This document shows, in pieces, positions 1 through 4,488 of a stretch of 5,370 nt of DNA. How positions within the stretch are numbered: position 1 is the first letter of the stretch; each line of letters starts with the position of its first letter. The notes beneath the pieces were generated by a model. That model ran no database searches. It was given only the letters and a program-made list of their open reading frames with translations, and was not told the DNA's origin. A program made the position numbers and the translations under genes. The DNA comes from Bradyrhizobium sp. (lineage in GTDB: Bacteria; Pseudomonadota; Alphaproteobacteria; Rhizobiales; Xanthobacteraceae), in assembly GCA_013695565.1 (NCBI GenBank), contig JACDAG010000749.1:1-5370 (forward strand), read 5' to 3'.

Positions 1-500
1 AGGATCGCCATCCGCCAGTTGATGTAAAGCGCCAGCGGCAGCAGCACCACCAATGACATGATCGCGGCGAAATGCTCGCGGAAAAATCCGAGCCACAACC
101 GCCACAACGAGTCGGTGCCGTTCAGCATCACCTTCATCAGGCGGCCGGAATGGGTGCCGGTGTGGTAGGTCAGCGGCAACTGCATGATGTGCTCGAAATA
201 ATTGGTCAGCACCGCCTGACGCTGGCGATGGGCCAGGCGATCGGCGTGAAGTGCCACCGCAGCACTACATCCGATGGTGAACAGGCCGAACGCCGCCCAG
301 GCCGCCAGCAGCGGCCAGGCCGATGACGACGACAGCGGTCCCGGGGAGGGCTTGCCGGAGAGCACGTCGATGATCTTGCCGAACAGCACCGGCTCGGCGA
401 ATTGCGCGCCGGCCAGCAGCAGATTGGCCCCGGCCAGAATCCAGCCAAGCCGTGCCTCTTTGCCGAGCAGCTCGAGGACGCGGGTGTAGAGGCGAATCAT
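1..500 (-). CDS. ndvA: NdvA-like glucan ABC exporter, N-terminal part (partial)
   Basis: This is the N-terminal 166 codons of a fused permease/ATPase ABC exporter; the rest lies beyond the left edge. I translated it from the ATG at 500, giving MIRLYTRVLELLGKEARL as the first residues. The visible part belongs to the type I exporter membrane domain. It has a hydrophobic segment at about residues 18-34, the conserved-looking stretch AEPVLFGKIIDVLSG (35-49), a second segment at about 62-85, then HADRLAHRQR and the LPLTYH..THSGRLM stretch (108-122), and a third segment at about 144-160. These resemble NdvA/ChvA, inner-membrane exporters of cyclic beta-glucans to the periplasm that matter for osmoadaptation and plant infection in rhizobia. 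The Walker and signature motifs are outside the window, so ATPase function cannot be checked. It lies 100 bases downstream of the substrate-binding protein gene on the same strand. A TAGAAT (557 to 552, minus strand) could be a -10 box, but no good -35 accompanies it. Another lipid or peptide exporter of the same superfamily is the main alternative. Confidence 0.85.
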   Translation of the reverse strand, partial: MIRLYTRVLELLGKEARLGWILAGANLLLAGAQFAEPVLFGKIIDVLSGKPSPGPLSSSSAWPLLAAWAAFGLFTIGCSAAVALHADRLAHRQRQAVLTNYFEHIMQLPLTYHTGTHSGRLMKVMLNGTDSLWRLWLGFFREHFAAIMSLVVLLPLALYINWRMAI

Positions 501-600
501 GGATATGCCGGAAGCACTGGAGGGGCAACGGGACGCAATCAGTCGAGATGCATTCTAATCAGGGATCGCGCCTAAGAACCAGCGTCGGTGAGATTTTTAC

Positions 601-1665
601 TCAATTGACCAGCCGGCCGTTGACCGGCGGCAGGAAGCGGTCGTCGAAAATATCTGCTTGTACCGGCCGCTTCTGGAACTTGAAGCCTTCGGTGAGCTGA
701 TCGATCGAGCGCTCGAATCGCGCGGCATCGATGCCGCCGAGGCCGTTGCGCCTGACCTCGCCGGTCAGGATGTTGTCGTGCAGGATGGCGCGCAGCCGTT
801 CGAGCTCCAGATCTTTCGAGCCGCCGTCCATGCGGTTGACAACTTCCGCCGCCGCGCCTGCGGGGTCCTTGACGGTGAGATGCACGCCGCCGATCACCGC
901 CCGCACGAATCCCTTCACCGCTTCCGGCTTGGCCGCCGCCAGCGCCGGATTGACGATAACAGCGAAGCCGTAGGCCTCGCAGCCATAGTCGGCGAACTTC
1001 AATACCGCCAGATCGTCGGCCGGCACGCCCCGGTCTTTCAGATTGATTGCCGACAGGTAGGAAAATCCGGTGACGGCGTCGATCTGGCCCGCCGACAGCA
1101 TCGGCTCGCGCACCGCGGTGCTGATGCTGCTCTGCTTGACGCTGGCGAGCTTGATGCCGTTCTGCTTGGCCACCGCCGGCCACAGCCGGATCGAAAGATC
1201 GCTCTCGGCAACGCCGAGGTTCTTGCCTTCCATATCCGACAGCGTCTGGATGCCGCGGCTCTTGCGGGCGATGATGGCGTAGGGCGCCCTGTTGAACAGC
1301 ACGAACACCGCCTTGACCGGCGGCACGCCCTGCTTGTCCTTGTCGCGAAAGCGCACCAGCGCGTTGATGTCGACCAGCGCGAAATCGCTGGTGCCGGCCG
1401 CGACGCGCGCAATGGCGTCCGGCGATCCGCTGGCGATGTTGGTGGTGACTGCGAGCCCCTCGGCACTGAACAGGCCGTTGCTGGTCGCCATCACGAAAGG
1501 CGCGTCGGTCGCATCGATCGGCCGGTCGAGCGAGAACTGAATCGCGAGCGGCGGCCGGGGTTCGTCCGCGCCGAGGCTTTGCGCGGCTCCGAGGCACACC
1601 ACTCCGCAAAGGCCTGCAAGCGCGGCAAGCATTGAGCGGAGGGCGTTGGTTCGGCGTGCACGCAT
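601..1665 (-). CDS. ABC transporter periplasmic substrate-binding protein (NMT1/SsuA-like)
   Basis: This is a complete 354-residue protein. An N-terminal basic stretch (MRARR) and a hydrophobic core at about residues 12-28 form a Sec signal peptide, with likely cleavage near ALGAA/LGA at 27-33. No proper lipobox is visible, so a soluble periplasmic protein is expected. The mature part has the NMT1/SsuA pattern: DAPFVMATSNGLFSAEGL (54-71), then GSPDAIARVAAGTSDFALVD (80-99), TLSDMEGKNLGV (141-152), AGQIDAVTGF (192-201) and a C-terminal FDDRFLPPV. Family members bind small organic compounds (sulfonates, nitrate, pyrimidine precursors, aromatics) and deliver them to an ABC permease. The substrate cannot be inferred here. 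No permease or ATPase partner is visible; the flanking gene downstream is an exporter. A later start at residue 12 (1632) would remove the basic head of the signal, so 1665 is preferred, although neither start has a clear Shine-Dalgarno. I saw no TPP-riboswitch motif upstream, which argues against a thiamine-precursor role. Confidence 0.88.
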   Translation of the reverse strand: MRARRTNALRSMLAALAGLCGVVCLGAAQSLGADEPRPPLAIQFSLDRPIDATDAPFVMATSNGLFSAEGLAVTTNIASGSPDAIARVAAGTSDFALVDINALVRFRDKDKQGVPPVKAVFVLFNRAPYAIIARKSRGIQTLSDMEGKNLGVAESDLSIRLWPAVAKQNGIKLASVKQSSISTAVREPMLSAGQIDAVTGFSYLSAINLKDRGVPADDLAVLKFADYGCEAYGFAVIVNPALAAAKPEAVKGFVRAVIGGVHLTVKDPAGAAAEVVNRMDGGSKDLELERLRAILHDNILTGEVRRNGLGGIDAARFERSIDQLTEGFKFQKRPVQADIFDDRFLPPVNGRLVN

Positions 1666-1868
1666 TGAGCTTACGTCAGCAGGAGGTGGGACAAGTTGCC
1701 GCGCGGGCCAGGTTTGTTCGATAGCAAGACTGTTTCTTGAGAGCCTGTTTCATGACAAGAACACCGGCATTACAAGCCTTAAACTACAGGCATTCTGTCG
1801 CATCCTACGTGAACAGGCGATGACTGCCACGATTTCGCCAGAGATCGTTCAGCTTGCATTGGGTTTGG

Positions 1869-1893
1869 GGAACCTAATCTCCGCTCAGTGGTT
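1869..1893 (+). promoter_or_regulatory. putative EcfG (general stress response) promoter
   Basis: GGAAC at 1869-1873 is followed, after 16 bases, by GGTT at 1890-1893. The alphaproteobacterial general-stress sigma factor EcfG recognises GGAAC-N16/17-CGTT, so this matches the -35 box fully and the -10 box at three of four positions. Transcription would begin near 1900, giving a leader of about 40 bases before the ATG at 1940. This position suits a promoter for the Gly/Tyr-rich gene. The match is by eye only and could be chance. Confidence 0.5.
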
Positions 1894-1903
1894 GGCAATT
1901 CGA

Positions 1904-1916
1904 GGCCTGTCAGGCC
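1904..1916. repeat. short perfect inverted repeat in the leader
   Basis: GGCCTG (1904-1909), T, CAGGCC (1911-1916) is a perfect 6-bp inverted repeat around a single central base. It lies just after the predicted transcription start and 10 bases before the Shine-Dalgarno of the Gly/Tyr-rich gene. As DNA it could be an operator half-site pair; as RNA the loop is too tight for the full stem. It may be chance in GC-rich sequence. Confidence 0.3.
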
Positions 1917-1926
1917 AGACGACCAC

Positions 1927-1931
1927 GGAGG
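1927..1931 (+). promoter_or_regulatory. Shine-Dalgarno that fixes the start of the Gly/Tyr-rich gene
   Basis: GGAGG lies eight bases before the ATG at 1940, an ideal ribosome-binding site. The frame stays open upstream to 1646, but this site and the signal peptide that follows make 1940 the start. Confidence 0.8.
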
Positions 1932-1939
1932 ACATCAAG

Positions 1940-2377
1940 ATGTTTGCACGAAAAGGAGTGTTTTCATCGATTGGCCGCGCCAGCGCGGCGGCGACGATCG
2001 TCGCGGTAGCGCTGACGGCGTATCAGCCGTCGATGGCGTTCGCGGGCTCGGCGCCGGCCAAGGGCGCGACGGCGACGACCGGGATCAGCACGGCCACGGA
2101 TTTCAGCTCCCGCGGCCGGCGCTATGGCGGCTATGGCGGTGGTGGTGCGGCGGCGGCTGCGGCCTTCGCCGGCATCGTTGGTACGGGCATCGCGATCGCA
2201 GCCACCCAGAACCGCCGCGCCTACTATGGTGACAGCTATGGCTACTACGATGGTGGCCCGACTTACTACGGTGGAGGCCCGGCCTATTACGGTGGTGGGC
2301 CCGTCTATTACGGCGGGGGTCCGTATTATGGCGGCCGCCGATCCTATGGCGGCTACACCAATCCCAACGCCTGGTAA
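1940..2377 (+). CDS. secreted Gly/Tyr-rich repeat protein, function unknown
   Basis: This is a 145-residue protein. Residues 1-35 form a signal peptide: a basic head (MFARKG), a hydrophobic core (about 16-28) and an AFA|GS cleavage site near 35. A Ser/Thr/Ala-rich stretch follows, then RGRRYGGYGGGG, then an Ala/Gly-rich hydrophobic segment (about 68-88, AAAAAAFAGIVGTGIAIAA) that could be a membrane anchor or glycine zipper. From residue 105 there is a tandem GGGPxYY repeat (units beginning 105, 111, 118, 125), ending SYGGYTNPNAW. It resembles small, poorly characterised exported proteins of Bradyrhizobiaceae, and I do not recognise a defined family. A cell-envelope or surface role is inferred only from export, the hydrophobic segment and Tyr/Gly composition. 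The gene stands alone: a promoter candidate lies at 1869-1893 and a strong terminator follows. The ATG at 1940 is chosen over upstream in-frame starts because of the GGAGG and the signal peptide. Confidence 0.82.
   Translation: MFARKGVFSSIGRASAAATIVAVALTAYQPSMAFAGSAPAKGATATTGISTATDFSSRGRRYGGYGGGGAAAAAAFAGIVGTGIAIAATQNRRAYYGDSYGYYDGGPTYYGGGPAYYGGGPVYYGGGPYYGGRRSYGGYTNPNAW
2252..2329 (+). repeat. in-gene tandem repeat, 18-21 base units encoding GG(G)PxYY
   Basis: Four successive units start at 2252 (18 bases), 2270 (21), 2291 (21) and 2312 (18). They encode GGPTYY, GGGPAYY, GGGPVYY and GGGPYY. Third codon positions differ between units (GGT/GGA/GGC/GGG, TAC/TAT) while the protein pattern holds, which points to old duplication kept by selection on the protein rather than a recent slippage event. 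Confidence 0.85.
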
Positions 2378-2385
2378 TCGCGGAC

Positions 2386-2399
2386 GCTGTTAAAACAGC
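2386..2399 (+). other. small palindromic hairpin before the terminator
   Basis: GCTGTT (2386-2391), AA, AACAGC (2394-2399) is a perfect 6-bp inverted repeat nine bases after the stop codon of the Gly/Tyr-rich gene. A two-base loop is too tight, so the RNA stem would be about five pairs. It might protect the transcript's 3' end or be incidental. It overlaps the CtrA-like site at 2390-2404. Confidence 0.35.
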
Positions 2400-2404
2400 T
2401 TTAA
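2390..2404 (+). promoter_or_regulatory. CtrA-like TTAA-N7-TTAA site (tentative)
   Basis: TTAA at 2390-2393 and TTAA at 2401-2404 are separated by seven bases, the spacing of the full CtrA site of alphaproteobacteria. It lies in an AT-rich patch between a stop codon and a terminator, 95 bases before the HisE-like start. That is an awkward place for a promoter-bound regulator, so it may be chance. Confidence 0.25.
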
Positions 2405-2409
2405 ATATG

Positions 2410-2443
2410 AATCCACCGGCCGCGTCGGCCGGTGGATTTTTTT
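2410..2443 (+). terminator. rho-independent terminator of the Gly/Tyr-rich gene
   Basis: ATCCACCGGCCG (2411-2422) pairs perfectly with CGGCCGGTGGAT (2426-2437) around a three-base CGT loop. One more A-T pair at 2410/2438 extends the stem to 13. The stem runs into seven consecutive T at 2437-2443. Stem, tight loop and T tract make this a strong intrinsic terminator 33 bases after the stop codon, separating this gene from the HisE-like gene. Confidence 0.95.
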
Positions 2444-2472
2444 GATTGCCAAGCCGGCCGTTAACACGCTGG

Positions 2473-2484
2473 CGAAAGCTTTCG
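2473..2484. repeat. 12-base perfect palindrome upstream of the HisE-like gene
   Basis: CGAAAGCTTTCG is self-complementary over all 12 bases and ends 14 bases before the ATG at 2499. It overlaps the region where a promoter -10 or ribosome-binding site would lie, so a dimeric regulator bound here would block expression. No regulator is identified. Confidence 0.35.
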
Positions 2485-2498
2485 ATTAGGTTCGAAGC

Positions 2499-2951
2499 AT
2501 GAGTGATTCGCTCGAACGGCTCTATCAGGCGGTGATCGCGGCCAAGGATCTTGATCCGGCAACGTCGCGTACGGCCCGGCTGTTTCAGCGCGGCCCAGCC
2601 AAGATGGCCAAGAAGCTGGCCGAGGAAGCCATCGAAGTCGTGATCGACGCCGTCAACGGCAAGACCGACGCGGTGGTCCGCGAGAGCGCCGACCTGCTCT
2701 ACAATCTGACCGTTCTATGGGCAGCCGCCGGCGTCAAGCCCGAGGATGTCTGGGGTGAAATGGCGCGGCGCGAGCTGATGCTCGGCATTGCCGAGAAGCT
2801 GCCAAAATCGGTGCTCAAACCGCCCAAGCAGCCCAAGGCGATCGGTGCCAAGGCAGTCGCGGCCAAGGCGTTGCCCAAAGCGGCGACACCGTCCGCAGTT
2901 CGGCGGCGAATTGTCGCGCTGGAAGGCCGCTCCTTACGAAAACGGCACTAA
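2499..2951 (+). CDS. hisE: HisE-like phosphoribosyl-ATP pyrophosphatase with basic C-terminal tail
   Basis: This is a 150-residue protein. Residues 1 to about 100 match the PRA-PH/MazG-type all-alpha pyrophosphohydrolase fold: TSRTARLFQRG (22-32), the metal-binding acidic motif KKLAEEAIEVVIDA (38-51) with E42, E43 and E46, and the second acidic motif RESADLLYNLTVLW (61-74) with E62 and D65. HisE hydrolyses phosphoribosyl-ATP to phosphoribosyl-AMP in step 2 of histidine synthesis, in the cytoplasm. No other his gene is in the window, and related genomes, as I recall, carry a second hisE away from the his operon, so this may be a paralogue (a HisE2) or a house-cleaning nucleotide hydrolase. Canonical HisE is about 100-110 residues. 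The extra part (about 103-150) is low-complexity and basic, with 14 Lys/Arg and one Glu among residues 101-150. The ribosome-binding site is weak (AGG at 2488-2490). The DedA-like gene follows within about 60 bases. Confidence 0.82.
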   Translation: MSDSLERLYQAVIAAKDLDPATSRTARLFQRGPAKMAKKLAEEAIEVVIDAVNGKTDAVVRESADLLYNLTVLWAAAGVKPEDVWGEMARRELMLGIAEKLPKSVLKPPKQPKAIGAKAVAAKALPKAATPSAVRRRIVALEGRSLRKRH

Positions 2952-3014
2952 ATCCCTCCAAATTCCGTCGTTTGCCGGCATGGACAAATCCGTTCCATGA
3001 TGGTTCATGCGGCC

Positions 3015-3596
3015 ATGCTGAAACGATCCTACGAGTGGTTCATCGCCGCCGCCGACAAGCCCTACGCGCTCTGGATTTTGGCGGCGGTATCGTTCGCGGA
3101 AAGCTCATTCTTCCCGATTCCTCCCGATGTCATGCTGCTGCCGATGTCGCTGGCGCGGCCGAAGCGGGCATGGTGGTTCGCGACGGTGTGCACGATCGCC
3201 TCGGTGGCCGGCGGCGTGGTCGGATACGCGATCGGCGCGCTGCTGTACGACTCGCTCGGGCAGTGGCTCATCAACCTCTACGGTCTTTCCGGCAAGGTCG
3301 AGGCGTTCCGCCAGTCCTACGCCGAATGGGGCGCGCTGATCATCATCGGCAAGGGGCTGACGCCGATCCCCTACAAGCTCGTGACCATCACGTCAGGGTT
3401 TGCCGGCTACAATATCTGGCTGTTCATCCTGTGCTCCATCATCGCGCGCGGCGGCCGGTTCTTCGTGGTCGCGGTCCTGCTCAACCGTTACGGCGATCTC
3501 ATTCGCAGCGAGCTGGAAAAGCGCCTCGGCCTCTGGGTCGCGATCGGGGCCGCGGTGCTGGTACTCGGATTCGTCATTGCGGTTAAGTTGATCTGA
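3015..3596 (+). CDS. DedA/VTT-domain inner membrane protein (YqaA-like)
   Basis: This is a 193-residue polytopic membrane protein. Conserved-looking elements in order are FAESSFFPIPPDVMLLPMSLA (27-47), a hydrophobic glycine-rich segment (about 53-78), GKGLTPIPYKLVTITSGFA (112-130), a helix at about 131-150 with ARGGRFF (144-150), and a C-terminal helix at about 173-191. The F.P.P.D motif with its acidic residue and the later Gly-Arg motif fit the DedA/VTT (SNARE-associated) family. Members have been linked to lipid flipping (undecaprenyl phosphate or phospholipid), membrane-potential maintenance and drug or pH tolerance. Which lipid, if any, this one moves is not visible. In-frame ATGs at 2997 and 3000 would add up to six residues. 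I prefer 3015 because homologues, as I recall them, begin MLKR.YEW, but no start has a clear Shine-Dalgarno. It follows the HisE-like gene closely with no terminator between them. Confidence 0.88.
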   Translation: MLKRSYEWFIAAADKPYALWILAAVSFAESSFFPIPPDVMLLPMSLARPKRAWWFATVCTIASVAGGVVGYAIGALLYDSLGQWLINLYGLSGKVEAFRQSYAEWGALIIIGKGLTPIPYKLVTITSGFAGYNIWLFILCSIIARGGRFFVVAVLLNRYGDLIRSELEKRLGLWVAIGAAVLVLGFVIAVKLI

Positions 3597-3618
3597 CTTG
3601 CACGCAGGGCGCTGTGCC

Positions 3619-3652
3619 GGTCCGAAGGCTTCAGACCACGCCCGCTTCGGGC
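3619..3652 (+). other. two adjacent small hairpins between genes
   Basis: GGTC-C-GAAG-G-CTTC-A-GACC (3619-3637) gives an imperfect hairpin. GCCCG-CTT-CGGGC (3640-3652) gives a perfect 5-bp stem with a three-base loop. Neither is followed by a T run, so they are not an intrinsic terminator. They might slow polymerase or stabilise the upstream message between the DedA-like and six-cysteine genes. Their presence supports 3665 rather than 3614 as the next start. Confidence 0.35.
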
Positions 3653-3664
3653 TACGTTCGCTCC

Positions 3665-4249
3665 ATGCCCGATCGAATCGGCCGCCTTTTCAAATTGTCC
3701 GGGACGCTGGCTCCGACCGCGTGCCTCGCGCTGTCGATGCTGGCGCTCGCGCCTGATGCCGGCTGGCCGCAAGGCGGGCCCCCGCCTTCGCCCGGCGTGC
3801 AGTCACCGGCCCAGCAGCCGGTGCCGCAAGGGCCGGCGCCGCAGCAGATCGAGCCGCCGCCGGCACCGCCGGAAAATCCCGGCCTGATTAACGAAATCGG
3901 AAAGCTGTTCGAGAAATCCAAATCGATGCTGCCGAGCCTGAAGAGCCCAGGCGAAACCATGGATGACTTCAACGCCCGCGCCAAAGATGCCGGCGAGAGC
4001 CTGTCGAACATTGCCCGGCCATCGCTGATGGTCACTGGCCGCGCGGCCTGCGTTGTCGCCGCCAACGGCGCGCCGGACTGCAAGGCGGGCGCAGACAAGC
4101 TCTGCCAGAGCAAGGGCTACAGGGAAGGCAAGAGCCTCGACACCGAGGCGGCCGAGAAATGCTCGCCGAAAGTGTTCATCCCGGGCCGCAAGCGCGAACC
4201 GGGCGACTGCAAGACCGAAAATTACGTGACCAAGGCACTATGCCAGTAG
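3665..4249 (+). CDS. secreted protein with proline-rich linker and six-cysteine C-terminal region, unknown function
   Basis: This is a 194-residue protein that I cannot assign to a family. Residues 1 to about 32 look like a Sec signal peptide: MPDRIGRLFK, then a hydrophobic core to about 29, with possible cleavage after PDA (32). There is no good lipobox around Cys20. Residues 37-73 form a Pro/Gln/Gly-rich linker, probably disordered. A short amphipathic stretch (LINEIGKLFEKSKSML, 74-89) and a polar region follow. The C-terminal part holds six cysteines at 129, 139, 147, 166, 182 and 193, enough for three disulfides in the periplasm; outside it the only cysteine is Cys20 in the signal. A GTG at 3614 would add 17 residues before the signal sequence, so the ATG at 3665 is preferred, although its ribosome-binding site is weak. 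It is the last of three same-strand genes, and an intergenic repeat begins directly after its stop codon. Confidence 0.75.
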   Translation: MPDRIGRLFKLSGTLAPTACLALSMLALAPDAGWPQGGPPPSPGVQSPAQQPVPQGPAPQQIEPPPAPPENPGLINEIGKLFEKSKSMLPSLKSPGETMDDFNARAKDAGESLSNIARPSLMVTGRAACVVAANGAPDCKAGADKLCQSKGYREGKSLDTEAAEKCSPKVFIPGRKREPGDCKTENYVTKALCQ

Positions 4250-4342
4250 CGCATGACCCGGACCCGAAGGGCCGCGTTAGCGCAAAGTGGGAACCGGTTT
4301 TCCATCGGGACAAACGCGGAGCGTTTGCCCGGAGGTCATGCG
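4250..4342. repeat. structured intergenic palindromic repeat (REP-like, alphaproteobacterial type)
   Basis: CGCATGACC (4250-4258) pairs perfectly with GGTCATGCG (4334-4342), closing an element of about 93 bases. Inside are several smaller hairpins: CCC-GAA-GGG (4263-4271), GGAA/TTCC around CCGGTT (4290-4303), and a perfect 7-bp stem CAAACGC-GGA-GCGTTTG (4311-4327). The AAGTGGGAACCGGTTTTCC core and GCATGA.../...TCATGC ends resemble, from memory, a dispersed repeat common between genes in Bradyrhizobium and Rhodopseudomonas. It encodes nothing and starts on the base after the upstream stop codon. It may act at the DNA level or stabilise the 3' end of the upstream mRNA. An A8 run follows at 4344-4351. 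Confidence 0.75.
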
Positions 4343-4370
4343 TAAAAAAAATAGCGCCAAAACGCAATAC

Positions 4371-4400
4371 TTGACACTGGAAAGATTGCCTTGTTGGTAT
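4371..4400 (+). promoter_or_regulatory. putative sigma-70 promoter for the nitronate monooxygenase gene
   Basis: A perfect TTGACA -35 box (4371-4376) is followed after 18 bases by TGGTAT (4395-4400), which keeps the first and last two bases of the -10 consensus. Transcription would start near 4407 and give a leader of about 80 bases before the ATG at 4489. The strong -35 box and the position just after the intergenic repeat support it; the weak -10 box lowers confidence. Confidence 0.45.
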
Positions 4401-4405
4401 GACGC

Positions 4406-4463
4406 TTGGCATCTCTTAAGACGCTCCCGAGACATCTCTTGGGTCATGCCAATGCCGGTCTCG
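4406..4463 (+). promoter_or_regulatory. leader with overlapping inverted repeats and a direct repeat
   Basis: Two inverted repeats interlock: TTGGCAT (4406-4412) with ATGCCAA (4446-4452), and CGAGAC (4428-4433) with GTCTCG (4458-4463). Each one's arm sits in the other's loop, so as RNA they would be alternative folds or a pseudoknot. A direct repeat, CATCTCTT, occurs at 4410-4417 and 4433-4440, 23 bases apart (about two helical turns). Six A follow at 4464-4469. This could be a regulator-binding region or structured leader for the downstream gene. Confidence 0.35.
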
Positions 4464-4474
4464 AAAAAACGCAT

Positions 4475-4479
4475 AAGGA
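4475..4479 (+). promoter_or_regulatory. Shine-Dalgarno of the nitronate monooxygenase gene
   Basis: AAGGA ends nine bases before the ATG at 4489 and supports that start over the ATG two codons later. Confidence 0.7.
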
Positions 4480-4488
4480 TTGCTTCGA

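Noticed and set aside
572..1609. Minus-strand open frame (345 codons) overlapping the substrate-binding protein in another frame
   Set aside because: The product is extremely Arg/Gly/Ala-rich and has no signal peptide or domain; it is a frame shadow of the real gene.
658..1635. Long plus-strand open frame (325 codons) opposite the substrate-binding protein gene
   Set aside because: It mirrors a well-supported gene with a signal peptide and family motifs. The product is Arg/His/Asp-rich with no recognisable domain, typical of an antisense shadow in GC-rich DNA.
1666..1800. TPP or other riboswitch ahead of the substrate-binding protein
   Set aside because: I found no CTGAGA-type thi-box core or comparable conserved motif on the minus strand.
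1646..1939. In-frame N-terminal extension of the Gly/Tyr-rich gene
   Set aside because: It would bury the signal peptide and ignore the ideal GGAGG eight bases before the ATG at 1940; the extension reads as intergenic sequence.
3614..3664. GTG start adding 17 residues to the six-cysteine protein
   Set aside because: It would place extra residues ahead of the signal peptide and run through two hairpins; the ATG at 3665 begins a normal signal sequence.
3665..3724. Lipoprotein signal in the six-cysteine protein (Cys20)
   Set aside because: The residues before Cys20 are Pro-Thr-Ala, which does not fit a lipobox, and most of the hydrophobic core lies after the cysteine.
4290..4314. GGAAC inside the intergenic repeat as an EcfG -35 box
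   Set aside because: No GTT-type -10 box occurs 16-17 bases later, and the sequence is part of the repeat's own conserved core.
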